A model generated the notes under the pieces. It did not search any database and was not told the DNA's origin. It was given only the letters and a program-made list of their open reading frames with translations. DNA of 64,000 nt, taken from Bradyrhizobiaceae bacterium. Its GTDB lineage: Bacteria > Pseudomonadota > Alphaproteobacteria > Rhizobiales > Xanthobacteraceae. Positions 18,004-26,260 of the stretch are shown here, in pieces (within the stretch, counting starts at the first letter, position 1; every line of letters begins with the position of its first letter). The stretch covers positions 62,001 to 126,000 of the forward strand of contig CP078014.1 in the NCBI GenBank assembly GCA_020544565.1, given 5' to 3'. Made by a program: the position numbers and the translations under genes.

Positions 18004-19830
18004 CTACCTGCGCCCGAACAGCTTTTCGATGTCGGCGAGCTTCAGTTCGACATAGGTCGGGCGGCCGTGGTTGCACTGGCCGGAATTCGGCGTCGATTCC
18101 ATTTCGCGCAGCAGTGCGTTCATTTCCTCGGGCTTGAGGATGCGGCCGGAGCGCACCGAGCCATGGCAGGCCATGGTGGCGGCGACATGCATCAGCCTTC
18201 TCTCCAGTGGAAGCGCCTCGTCCCACTCCGCCATGTGCTCGGCGAGATCGCGCAGCAGCGCCGCCGCATCGGTCTTGCCGAGCAGCGCCGGCACCTCGCG
18301 CACCGCGATCGCGCCGGGGCCGAACGACTCGATGCCGAGGCCGAATTTATCCAGCTCGCTGGCGCGCGCCACGAGTTGCTCGACGGTGGCCTCGTCCATC
18401 TCGACGATGTCGGGGATCAGCAGCATCTGCCGTTGCACGCCGTTGCGCGCGAGCGAAGCTTTCAGCCGCTCGTAGACGATGCGCTCGTGGGCGGCGTGTT
18501 GATCGACGACGATGAGGCCGTCGCGGGTCTGCGACACGATGTAGTTTTCATGGATCTGCGCGCGCGCCGCGCCGAGCGGATGGTCGCGCAGATCGTCAGC
18601 CGGCATGGCGTGCATGCGCATGTCGGCGGTGGGCGCGCCGGTGTCGAAGGCGGCCTGCGTCCGCTCGCCGAAGCCCTCAGCGAACGCCGGCGCGACGGCA
18701 ATGCCGCTGCCGAAGGAGGGCGCGGACGCGGTGGGATAGCTCGGCGAGCGCCGCCAGTCCCAGCCGCCGCGCGGAAGATTGCCGGGCCGGAAGGCATCGA
18801 GCGCCGCGCCGTCGGTGTTGGCGGCGGTGCGGCGGCCTTCGCGCGCGAGCCCTTCCTTCAGCGCGTGAACGATCAGCGCCCGCACCAGGCCGGCATTGCG
18901 GAAGCGCACTTCGGTCTTGGCCGGATGCACGTTGGCGTCGACCTCCCGCGCATCGAGAGTGACGAACAACGCCACCACCGGGTGGCGGTCGCGCGGCAGA
19001 TAGTCGGCATAGGCCGCGCGCACCGCGCCTAGGATCAGCTTGTCGCGCACCGGGCGGCCGTTGACGAACAGATACTGGCCGAGCGCGTTGGCGCGCGTCA
19101 GCGAGGGCGCGGCGGCGAAGCCTTCGACGATGACGCCCTCGCGTTCGCTGCGCACCTCGATGGCGCTGCCGCGAAAGTCCGCGCCGAGGACGTCGCCGAG
19201 CCGGGTCAGCCGTCCGGCCGCGCCGGGCAGGGCGGCCGCCCACGTCACCGGCGCGCGTTCCTCGCCCGCCATCGAGAAGGCGATGTCCGGCCGCGCCATG
19301 GCGAGGCGGCGCACCACCTCGCGAATGGCTTCCGCTTCGGTGCGATCGGTCTTGAGGAATTTCAGCCGCGCCGGCGTGGCGTGAAACAGATCGCTGACCT
19401 CGACGCGGGTGCCGCCGGTCAGCGCCGCCGGCACGATGTCGGATTTCACCCCGGCATCGACATGCAGGGCCCAGGCGTGCGGCTCGCTGGCGTGGCGGGT
19501 GGTGATGGCGAGCCGCGCCACCGCGCCGATGGACGGCAGCGCCTCGCCGCGAAATCCCAGCGTGCGGATGCGCAGCAGGTCCTCGTCGTCGAGCTTCGAG
19601 GTGGCGTGGCGATCCACCGCCAGCGCGAGATCGTCGCGGGTCATGCCCGCGCCGTCGTCGGTGATGGCGATGCGCCGCCGGCCGCCGCCGTCGGTGAAGA
19701 TATCGATGCGCGACGCGCCGGCGTCGATGGCGTTTTCCACCAGTTCCTTCACGGCGCTGGCCGGCCGCTCCACCACCTCGCCGGCGGCGATGCGGTTGAC
19801 GATCTGCTCTGGAAGCTGGCGGACGGGCAT
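18004..19830 (-). CDS. mutL: DNA mismatch repair protein MutL
   Basis: A protein of 608 residues that couples MutS mismatch recognition to strand removal. The GHKL ATPase domain shows AAGEVVERPASAVKELVENA, TDDGAGM and GFRGEALPSIGAVARL. The C-terminal domain carries the endonuclease motif DQHAAHERIVYE, ACHGSVRSG and GQCNHGRPTYVEL, so this is the nicking type of MutL expected in bacteria without MutH. A frame extends upstream to 19962, but homologues begin MPVRQLPEQIVNRIAAGE, hence the ATG at 19830. The middle linker is proline and glycine rich, as usual. Confidence 0.95.
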   Translation of the reverse strand: MPVRQLPEQIVNRIAAGEVVERPASAVKELVENAIDAGASRIDIFTDGGGRRRIAITDDGAGMTRDDLALAVDRHATSKLDDEDLLRIRTLGFRGEALPSIGAVARLAITTRHASEPHAWALHVDAGVKSDIVPAALTGGTRVEVSDLFHATPARLKFLKTDRTEAEAIREVVRRLAMARPDIAFSMAGEERAPVTWAAALPGAAGRLTRLGDVLGADFRGSAIEVRSEREGVIVEGFAAAPSLTRANALGQYLFVNGRPVRDKLILGAVRAAYADYLPRDRHPVVALFVTLDAREVDANVHPAKTEVRFRNAGLVRALIVHALKEGLAREGRRTAANTDGAALDAFRPGNLPRGGWDWRRSPSYPTASAPSFGSGIAVAPAFAEGFGERTQAAFDTGAPTADMRMHAMPADDLRDHPLGAARAQIHENYIVSQTRDGLIVVDQHAAHERIVYERLKASLARNGVQRQMLLIPDIVEMDEATVEQLVARASELDKFGLGIESFGPGAIAVREVPALLGKTDAAALLRDLAEHMAEWDEALPLERRLMHVAATMACHGSVRSGRILKPEEMNALLREMESTPNSGQCNHGRPTYVELKLADIEKLFGRR

Positions 19831-19921
19831 GGAGGTTCCAACGCGATTCGGGACTGGGCGCAGTTTAGCCGGGGACCGGATCGCTTGCAGCGGCGGCGAG
19901 ATGGGTTTTACCCGCCAATCC

Positions 19922-20341
19922 TCACTCGTGGAAACCGCGCGAACTGCGCCCGGCCTTGACATCGCCGCGGCGCTTCTTGCCGTCGAGGCGGCGCAGCTTG
20001 GAGCCGAGGGTGGGCCGGGTGGCGCGGCGCGGCTTGGGGCGCACGGTGGCGGCGTGCAGCAGCTCCGTCAGCCGCTCGATGGCGTCGGCGCGGTTGCGCT
20101 CCTGGGTGCGGAAGCGCTGGGCATGGATGACGATGACGCCGTCCTTGGTCATGCGCTGTCCGGCGAGCGCGACGAGCCGCGTTCTCACGTCCGGTTCGAG
20201 CGCGAGGCCGCTGGTGTCGTAGCGCAACTGCGCCGCGGTCGAGAGCTTGTTGACGTTCTGCCCGCCCGGCCCCGAAGCGCGGACGAAGGTGACGTCGATG
20301 TCCTTCTCGTCGATGACGATATGGCGCGAAACCCGGATCAT
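19922..20341 (-). CDS. arfB: alternative ribosome-rescue factor ArfB (peptidyl-tRNA hydrolase)
   Basis: This 139-residue class I release-factor-like protein hydrolyses peptidyl-tRNA on stalled ribosomes. The catalytic GGQ is at residues 26-28 within VRASGPGGQNVNKLST. The C-terminus is a basic tail (PRRATRPTLGSKLRRLDGKKRRG) of the kind that enters the empty mRNA channel. I chose the ATG at 20341 (MIRVSRHIVI, aligning with the E. coli start); an in-frame ATG at 20353 is possible. Neither has a strong ribosome-binding site. Confidence 0.92.
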   Translation of the reverse strand: MIRVSRHIVIDEKDIDVTFVRASGPGGQNVNKLSTAAQLRYDTSGLALEPDVRTRLVALAGQRMTKDGVIVIHAQRFRTQERNRADAIERLTELLHAATVRPKPRRATRPTLGSKLRRLDGKKRRGDVKAGRSSRGFHE

Positions 20342-20374
20342 GGGCGGACGCATATCATGACCGGGCGGCGGCGG

Positions 20375-21139
20375 CTATGCGCGGAGCCGCAGGATCATGT
20401 CGCCGGCGAGGTAGCAGCCGAGCAGCAGCATCGAGATCAGGAACCAGCGCCGGAAGGTCTCGGCATTCATGCGCGAGCGCACCAACTGGCCGAGATACAT
20501 GCCGGCGAAGGCGGCGAGCATCGCGACCGAGGTGGGAACGACGATGGCTGTGTTCATTAGGCCGGCCCCGGCCAGGTTATAGGCCTGCGCCAGCGTCGCC
20601 GTGGTGAAGAACACACCGAGCGCCTGGATCAGTTCGTCCTTCTCCAGGCCGATGGCCTGCATGAACGGCATCGACGGAATCGTCTGCACGCCGGTCGCGG
20701 CCGAGACGACGCCGGTGATGACGCCGACGATGCCGCCGACCCAGCCCTCGTTCTTGCGCGCCACGGTGAAGCGCACCTTCGCCAGTCCGATGATGGCGTA
20801 GATCACCAGCAGCACGCCAAGCACGATGGTGCCGTAGTGGGCATAGGGGCCGGTGATCAGGCCACCGGCGGCCCAGACGCCGAGCACGGTGCCGGTCATC
20901 AGCGGCCACAGCCGGCGCATGATGTCGCGCAGATAGGGGCCGACGAAGGTCTGCCAGATGTTGGTGACGATGGCGGGAACGATCACGATGGCCAGCGCGT
21001 GCGCCAGCGGCATCCGCGTCGAGAGCAGGCCCATGGCCACGGTGGGCAGGCCCATGCCGATGGTGCCCTTGATGAAGCCGGCGAGCAGAAACACCGCGGC
21101 GATGATGAGGAGAATCGGATCAGACGGCGCATTGGACAT
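20375..21139 (-). CDS. TauE/SafE family membrane exporter
   Basis: A membrane protein of 254 residues with about eight hydrophobic segments. The start ILLIIAAVFLLAGFIKGTIGMGLP holds the family's first helix and its G-rich turn, and a second such repeat occurs near GVVSAATGVQTIPSMPFMQ. Characterised members export sulfite, sulfoacetate or related anions; the substrate here is unknown. The ATG at 21139 is preferred over an upstream frame start. It is divergent from a LysR regulator (76 bases between starts), a common arrangement when the regulator controls the transporter. Confidence 0.87.
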   Translation of the reverse strand: MSNAPSDPILLIIAAVFLLAGFIKGTIGMGLPTVAMGLLSTRMPLAHALAIVIVPAIVTNIWQTFVGPYLRDIMRRLWPLMTGTVLGVWAAGGLITGPYAHYGTIVLGVLLVIYAIIGLAKVRFTVARKNEGWVGGIVGVITGVVSAATGVQTIPSMPFMQAIGLEKDELIQALGVFFTTATLAQAYNLAGAGLMNTAIVVPTSVAMLAAFAGMYLGQLVRSRMNAETFRRWFLISMLLLGCYLAGDMILRLRA

Positions 21140-21214
21140 GTCGGCACATTGACCGAGAGCGGCGATCCGCACAATCTGGAGCTTCCGGAGTTAGCCTTCG
21201 TTTTCAGCGAAGCC

Positions 21215-22135
21215 ATGACGGAAGGGCAAGGCGTGCATGCCAATTTGGTGGATCTGACCGATCTGACGCTGTTCGTCGCCGTGGCGGAAGCGCGCAGCAT
21301 CACCGGTGGGGCGGAACGTTCCGCCCTGGCGCTGGCGTCCGCGAGCGCGCGCATCAAGGGCATGGAAGACGTATTGGGCGTGGCCCTGCTGGAGCGGCGG
21401 CGGCGCGGCGTCGAGCTCACCGCGGCGGGCGAAAGCCTGCTCGCGCATGCCCGTGTTGTGCTGCACCAGATCGCGAATATGCAGGGCGAGCTTTCAGCCT
21501 ATGCGCGCGGCATCAAGGCGCGTATCCGCATGCTCGCGAACACCTCGGGCGCGGCGGAGCACCTGCCCAAAGCACTGGCGTCGTTTCTGGCGAAACATCC
21601 CACTATCAGCATCGACGTGGAGGAGCGCGAGAGTGCGGAGATCGCGACCATGCTGGCATCGGGCGCTGCCGATATCGGTCTCGCGGTGGAGGCGGCGCTG
21701 CCCGCGGGTCTCGCGCGCTTTCCATTCTGCGCCGACCGGCTGGTTCTGGTCGCGCCGCCGCACGACGACATCGCACGGCGGCGCCGGATCGCATTCCGTG
21801 AGGTGGCGGAACGGGATTTCGTCGGCCTCGTCGAGGCCAGCGCCCTGCAAAGTCACATCGCAACCCATGCCGCGGCGCTGGGCGCGCGCCTTCGCCTGCG
21901 GGCGCGCCTCCAAGGCTTTGATGCCGTCTGCGGAATGGTGGCGGCGGGTGTCGGCGTTGCGGTGATCCCGGAAGCGGCCGCGCGTCGCTGCGGCCGGGCG
22001 ATGAACATCCGGATCGTGCGCATGACGGACCCTTGGACCAGCCGCAGACTTGCGGTCTGCATGCGCCGCCGCTCGGCGCTGCCGCGGCCCGTGCAGCATC
22101 TGGCCGATCATCTCAAGCTATTTGCCCGGACCTGA
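21215..22135 (+). CDS. LysR family transcriptional regulator
   Basis: A protein of 306 residues with an N-terminal winged helix-turn-helix (DLTLFVAVAEARSITGGAERS, ALASASARIKGMEDVLGVALLERRRRGVELTAAGESLL) and a C-terminal substrate-binding domain (IRMLANTSGAAEHLPKAL; DIGLAVEAALPAGL; VAAGVGVAVIPEAAA). It probably controls the divergent TauE/SafE gene; the co-inducer is unknown. The start could also be the GTG at 21233. Confidence 0.88.
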   Translation: MTEGQGVHANLVDLTDLTLFVAVAEARSITGGAERSALALASASARIKGMEDVLGVALLERRRRGVELTAAGESLLAHARVVLHQIANMQGELSAYARGIKARIRMLANTSGAAEHLPKALASFLAKHPTISIDVEERESAEIATMLASGAADIGLAVEAALPAGLARFPFCADRLVLVAPPHDDIARRRRIAFREVAERDFVGLVEASALQSHIATHAAALGARLRLRARLQGFDAVCGMVAAGVGVAVIPEAAARRCGRAMNIRIVRMTDPWTSRRLAVCMRRRSALPRPVQHLADHLKLFART

Positions 22136-22169
22136 CGCGCGCGCCCCCAACAGGGCGGTGCGGCCGTCG

Positions 22170-22952
22170 TTACGGATTGAGCAGCTTCAACGCGGCCTCG
22201 TGCACGCGCTTGTCGCCGGCGGCGACGATGCGTCCGCCGGCCTGCGCCGGCTTGCCGTCCCAAGTCGTGATGACGCCGCCGGCGCCGGTGACGATCGGGA
22301 TCAGCGCCGCGATGTCGTAGGATTTCAACTCGGTCTCGATGATGAGATCGAGATGGCCCGCGGCCAGCATGCAATAGGCGTAGCAGTCGCCGCCGTAGCG
22401 CGACAGCCGCACCTCGGATTCGATGCGCTCGAACTGCGCCCGGTCCGGCGCTTTCATCAGGCGGGGGCTCGTGGTGTACAACGTCGCGTCCGCCAGCGAT
22501 GCGCAGCGCCGCACCGCCAGCTTGCGTTTTCCGGACGCGCCCTCGTAACGCGCCGCGCCGCCGTCGCCGCTGAACCGTTCGCCGATATAGGGCTGATGCA
22601 TCATGCCGAATGCCGGCGTGCCGTTGTGCATCAGCGCGATCAGCGTGCCCCAGATCGGAAATCCGGCGATGAAGGATTTGGTGCCATCGATCGGATCGAG
22701 CACCCAGACATATTCCGCATCCGCCCGTTCCTCGCCGAACTCCTCGCCGACGATGCCGTGTTTCGGAAAGTTGTCCTTGATCATTCGCCGCATCACCGCT
22801 TCGGCCGCGCGGTCGGCCTCGGTCACGGGGTCGAGGTCGTGACTGGCGTTCTTGTTCTCGATGCCGAGGGTGGTGCGGAAAAAGGGAAGAATGGTCTCGC
22901 CGGAGGCCGTCGCCATCCGGCCGATGAAAGCGGTGAAGTCGATGACCGTCAC
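22170..22952 (-). CDS. hisN: histidinol-phosphatase, inositol monophosphatase type (HisN)
   Basis: A metal-dependent phosphatase of 260 residues. The signature segments are DPVTEADRAAEAVMRR, GIVGEEFGEERADAEY, VLDPIDGTKSFIAGFPIWGTL and LKSYDIAALIPIVTGAGG. The KSFIAGFP segment is characteristic of the HisN branch, which dephosphorylates L-histidinol phosphate; SuhB-type inositol phosphatase is the alternative. A suhB-type sRNA lies upstream at 23351-23441; this RNA family was named for its proximity to such phosphatase genes. Confidence 0.88.
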   Translation of the reverse strand: MTVIDFTAFIGRMATASGETILPFFRTTLGIENKNASHDLDPVTEADRAAEAVMRRMIKDNFPKHGIVGEEFGEERADAEYVWVLDPIDGTKSFIAGFPIWGTLIALMHNGTPAFGMMHQPYIGERFSGDGGAARYEGASGKRKLAVRRCASLADATLYTTSPRLMKAPDRAQFERIESEVRLSRYGGDCYAYCMLAAGHLDLIIETELKSYDIAALIPIVTGAGGVITTWDGKPAQAGGRIVAAGDKRVHEAALKLLNP

Positions 22953-23350
22953 AAGAGATCCTCTCGGGCTGCGCGTTGTCGCGAGTGTAAATCGTCTTCG
23001 GTGAAGGCCCTACTAAGAGATTGGCCGCAGAGGATATTATCCCTTGGCGATCAAGCCGCGCCGCCGGGGCGGCACCGAATCCTTGAGACGGTTCATTCCT
23101 TTGATGAAAAATCGCAGCCAGCGCAAAAACTGAGTCTTCATTCCATAAATTATGAATATTAATTCAATACTTAGCGATGACCCATGTATTTTTGATGTAG
23201 TAAATCAAGCGACCTTTGAACTATCCCATTGTATTTAACTCGAAATTTCAGCTGCGCGACAATCTGTCCGAAAATGAGCCATGCTCTGTGCGCATGAGTA
23301 AATCATTAAAAAAACTTGCGCCGGATGCGCTGCGAATGCATATTGTTGCA
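22953..23350. other. gene-free, partly AT-rich upstream region
   Basis: About 400 bases without a credible gene. The left part should hold the hisN promoter. From about 23100 to 23320 the sequence is much richer in A and T than its surroundings, including TAAATTATGAATATTAATTC and a TTGAT-N7-ATCAA inverted repeat at 23192-23208. It ends in the proposed sRNA promoter. A 61-codon frame on the minus strand (23235-23420) runs through the sRNA and looks random. Confidence 0.6.
23316..23344 (+). promoter_or_regulatory. candidate sigma-70 promoter of the suhB-like sRNA
   Basis: TTGCGC at 23316-23321 and CATATT at 23339-23344 are separated by 17 bases. Transcription would start near 23351, exactly before the 10-bp stem of the sRNA. 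Confidence 0.5.
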
Positions 23351-23441
23351 GTGCGATAGCGCCTCGCGTTATCGCTGCCCTCCTTGGGCGTTTCCTCCCT
23401 AGACTTGGGCCACTTGTCATCTACAAGTGGCCCCTTTTTTT
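23351..23441 (+). ncRNA. suhB/mmgR-type small RNA
   Basis: A compact RNA gene of about 90 bases. Stem 1 pairs 23353-23362 with 23366-23375 (10 bp, one G-U, three-base loop). The middle carries a single-stranded pyrimidine segment TTTCCTCCCT (23391-23400) flanked by CTTGGGCG and AGACTTGGG. The 3' end is a perfect intrinsic terminator: an 11-bp stem (23407-23417 with 23423-23433), five-base loop, then seven T. This layout and the TTTCCTCCCT element match my memory of the alphaproteobacterial suhB (RF00519) / mmgR family. Its place near an inositol-phosphatase-family gene fits the family name. In Sinorhizobium mmgR limits PHB accumulation. The CCTCC element could pair with Shine-Dalgarno sequences of target mRNAs. 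Confidence 0.8.
23407..23441 (+). terminator. intrinsic terminator of the sRNA
   Basis: GGGCCACTTGT, loop CATCT, ACAAGTGGCCC, one further C and seven T. The stem is perfect over 11 bp. Confidence 0.92.
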
Positions 23442-23525
23442 GCCCCGACCCCATGAAGCCGGTGCGCCTCGGCGCGAGGCGGAGTACCGGCCGGATCCGA
23501 AAGGTCGGGGGACGGGTGAGGGCAA

Positions 23526-24413
23526 TTATTCCGCGGCAGCCTGAAAAGGCCCCAGCATATCGAGCGGGATAGCGGCGAGGGCGTCGGCCAGAACCGTGAA
23601 ATCGTCCGCCACCCTGCGGAAACGCGGACCGCGCTCGCGGCGGCGCTCGTCCATATAGACCGCGCGGTTCAGTTCGAGCTGGATGGTATGCAGCCCGCTG
23701 GCGGGATTGCCGTAATGTTCGGTGATGAAGCCGCCGGCATAGGGCTTGTTGCGCCCGACCGAATAACCCTGTGCCGTGAACGTCTGTTCGACCACGTCCG
23801 CCAGCAGGCCGGCGCAACTGGTGCCGTAGCGGTCGCCGATCACGAGGTCGGGCCGCTTGGGCTCGTCGCGCGTGATGCCGACCGAAGGCATGGAGTGGCA
23901 ATCGACCAGGATGACCGTGCCGAAGGTCTGATGGGCCCTGTTGATCAGGCGGCGCAACGCACGGTGATAGGGCTTGTAGAGCGATTCGATCCGGCTCAGC
24001 GCGTCCTCCACGTCGAGCCTGGTGAAATAGATGTCCTGACCGTCGCCGACGATGCGGGGGATGGTGCCCAGCCCGCCCGCGACGCGCATCGAGCGGGTAT
24101 TGGCGAAGCTCGGCAGCCGGCCGTTGAACATGCGCGGATCGAGTTCGTAGGGCTCCCGGTTGACGTCCACATAGGAGCGCGGGAAATGCACCCGCACCAC
24201 GGGGAAGCCCCGCTTGGCAAGATCCGCGACGATTTCATCCATGAACGAATCTTCCGAGCGCCGCAGCGTGGCCTCGTCGATGCGCGAGGCTGCGAGAAAC
24301 TCGCGTGGATAGACCGATCCCGAATGCGGGGAGTTGAAGATGATGGGCGCTCGCCATACCGGCGGCTCCACGATCTCGAACGGCGGCGACAACTCATCGT
24401 CGAACTGCGTCAT
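23526..24413 (-). CDS. N-formylglutamate amidohydrolase family protein
   Basis: A 295-residue zinc-hydrolase-like protein. Family segments are IIFNSPHSGSVYPREFL, RSEDSFMDEIVADLAKRG, FPRSYVDVNREPYELDP, VILVDCHSMPSVG and GGFITEHYGNPASGLHTIQLELNRAVYMDE. Members deformylate N-formyl-L-glutamate at the end of one histidine-degradation route. No other hut gene is in the window, so the substrate may differ. I chose the ATG at 24413 (MTQFDDELSPP); the frame stays open to 24500. Confidence 0.88.
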   Translation of the reverse strand: MTQFDDELSPPFEIVEPPVWRAPIIFNSPHSGSVYPREFLAASRIDEATLRRSEDSFMDEIVADLAKRGFPVVRVHFPRSYVDVNREPYELDPRMFNGRLPSFANTRSMRVAGGLGTIPRIVGDGQDIYFTRLDVEDALSRIESLYKPYHRALRRLINRAHQTFGTVILVDCHSMPSVGITRDEPKRPDLVIGDRYGTSCAGLLADVVEQTFTAQGYSVGRNKPYAGGFITEHYGNPASGLHTIQLELNRAVYMDERRRERGPRFRRVADDFTVLADALAAIPLDMLGPFQAAAE

Positions 24414-24654
24414 GGCCGTCCCTGTCCTCGCCATCCCCGCGCTTCGCCCCGACCTGCAGCGGTCGAGCCGCGGCGACCGGTCCGCCTCGCCGGGCACCAC
24501 ATTCCGACCCGAAAATCCGCATTTTCTGCGGCTTCATTGTCTGTAAACTCAATTGATCTGCCAAGAGGAAGTTCGCCTTCACCCGAAATTTACCATCCAT
24601 GGGGCACATAGAAGGCAGCGAACCTGCCCCTTCACGGAATTCGATACCAGCATC

Positions 24655-25017
24655 ATGCAGCACAAAATTCTCCTGGCCGAAGACGACAACGATATGCGCC
24701 GCTTTCTGGTCAAGGCGCTGGAGAATGCCGGCTTCCGGGTCTCGTCCTACGACAACGGGCTGTCAGCCTATCAGAGGCTGCGGGAAGAGCCTTTTGAAAT
24801 GCTTCTAACCGATATCGTGATGCCGGAGATGGACGGGATCGAGCTGGCCCGCCGCGCCTCGGAACTCGACCCGGACATCAAGATCATGTTCATCACCGGA
24901 TTCGCCGCGGTGGCGCTGAATTCGGACTCGGACGCGCCGAAAAATGCCAAGGTGCTGTCCAAGCCGGTGCACCTGCGGGAATTGGTGAGTGAAGTGAACA
25001 AGATGCTGGCCGCCTGA
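24655..25017 (+). CDS. cpdR: single-domain response regulator CpdR
   Basis: A stand-alone receiver domain of 120 residues. The acidic pocket is EDD at 9-11, the phospho-acceptor is D53 in LLTDIVMPEMDGIELARRA, and the conserved Lys is in KVLSKPVHLREL. The sequence is close to Caulobacter CpdR over the whole length (MFITGFAAVAL, KVLSKP.HLR.LV.EVNK.LAA). Unphosphorylated CpdR primes ClpXP to degrade cell-cycle factors such as CtrA pathway components and PdeA; the CckA-ChpT relay phosphorylates it. The ATG at 24655 gives the normal length. Confidence 0.93.
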   Translation: MQHKILLAEDDNDMRRFLVKALENAGFRVSSYDNGLSAYQRLREEPFEMLLTDIVMPEMDGIELARRASELDPDIKIMFITGFAAVALNSDSDAPKNAKVLSKPVHLRELVSEVNKMLAA

Positions 25018-25120
25018 CACGGTCCGGCAGGGGCCAGATTTGTCCCCGAAAATGGCTTCCCGTCCTTGCCTGCGGCTGTCCAAGCCGATATAGGGACGCA
25101 TCCCGATTTGACGGTCTTCA

Positions 25121-25195
25121 GGGCGCGTAGCTCAGCGGGAGAGCACCTCGTTGACATCGAGGGGGTCACAGGTTCGATCCCTGTCGCGCCCACCA
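25121..25195 (+). tRNA. tRNA-Val (anticodon GAC)
   Basis: A complete cloverleaf: acceptor GGGCGCG / CGCGCCC, D stem GCTC / GAGC, anticodon stem CCTCG / CGAGG with loop TTGACAT (anticodon GAC), T stem ACAGG / CCTGT with loop TTCGATC, discriminator A, and an encoded CCA. Confidence 0.97.
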
Positions 25196-25323
25196 TCCCA
25201 CTCTCAGCAATCCGCGCCTCATGGCGTCACGGACATCGATCCGAGACCGCCACACTGGACCATTTTTGCTGAGGTCAGGCCCGCCCCGCCAAGGGTCATG
25301 GACGTCCGTTCTTTGATGCGAAC

Positions 25324-26145
25324 GTGGACGTAGTGAAGGAGCACCCCGATTTGAAGCGAATGGGAGCCATATTCCGCAGGCTGTGGTCGAAAGCCCGAAA
25401 AGCCCAGAATAACGACATTTATGCTGTGACAGCGGCCGGTTCGCGCATCTATGTGAACCCGAGCGATGAGCGCGGAAAAAAGCTGCTTGAGGCACGCGGG
25501 AATTTTACGCCTCCGGCGCTCCGTCTCTGGCAGGAACTGCTGTGCAGTTCAGACTGGACCTGCGTGCTGGATGTCGGCGCGAATTATGGCGAGATGCTTG
25601 CCAATGGCGGGTTGCCCGCACGAGCGACGATTGTCGCAATCGAACCCAACAGGGAAATTCTGCCGTATCTGAAGAAGACACTCCATGGGATCGGCGGGAT
25701 CAAGCTTTATGAAATTGCGGTGTCCGATCGGGAAGGCGTGTCGCAACTTCTGATCACCAAGGATTGGTCCGGAACGGTCCGCCTTGTCGAAGGTGAAGGC
25801 GATGTCACCGTCAAAACGATGACACTGGAGCAGATCGTCCGGGCCGAATGCCCCGATATTGATGCGGCCAAGGTGATCTTGAAGATCGACGTGGAAGGAT
25901 ACGAGGCGAAAGCATTGTCGGGGTTGATGCCGCTGCTCGATCGTTTTCGGGACTTTGCGGCCTTTATCGAGGTGGCGCACCTTTCTCCGGCGGACAAGGA
26001 TTGGATTTCCGGTCATTTCGCAATCGAAGCTTTCGATATGGCGAAAGGTGTCCTGGTCAGCGTGCCGAATCTGAATTGGGAGGAAAATTCCGGCCTTTAT
26101 CCATATGATGCGGTCATTCGCCGGCGCTCTGTTGCAGCTCATTGA
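25324..26145 (+). CDS. FkbM family methyltransferase
   Basis: A SAM-dependent O-methyltransferase-like protein of 273 residues. The SAM site is VLDVGANYGEMLANGG at about residues 81-96, followed by TIVAIEPNREILPYLKKTL and LYEIAVSDREG, and the FkbM block VKTMTLEQIV...KVILKIDVEGYEAKALSGL. Family members methylate sugars or other metabolites, often in surface polysaccharide loci; no such locus is adjacent. The gene follows the tRNA by 128 bases and has a lower GC content than its neighbours, which suggests acquisition. The GTG start at 25324 is uncertain; a GTG at 25333 is also possible. Confidence 0.85.
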   Translation: MDVVKEHPDLKRMGAIFRRLWSKARKAQNNDIYAVTAAGSRIYVNPSDERGKKLLEARGNFTPPALRLWQELLCSSDWTCVLDVGANYGEMLANGGLPARATIVAIEPNREILPYLKKTLHGIGGIKLYEIAVSDREGVSQLLITKDWSGTVRLVEGEGDVTVKTMTLEQIVRAECPDIDAAKVILKIDVEGYEAKALSGLMPLLDRFRDFAAFIEVAHLSPADKDWISGHFAIEAFDMAKGVLVSVPNLNWEENSGLYPYDAVIRRRSVAAH

Positions 26146-26260
26146 GGCCGAGCATCACGGCCTGCGAGCGGGGCATGAACGACGATCTTGCGCGATTTCA
26201 GTTTTTATTCCCTGACGTGATGAGCCTCGATCCGCGCGCGAAGCCTCCCGCCGATCGGTG

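Noticed and set aside
23235..23420. 61-codon minus-strand frame
   Set aside because: It runs across the promoter and hairpins of the sRNA and has no ribosome-binding site or homologous character.
25121..25195. tRNA-Val as attachment site of an integrated island
   Set aside because: No integrase gene and no second copy of the tRNA 3' end were found downstream in the window.
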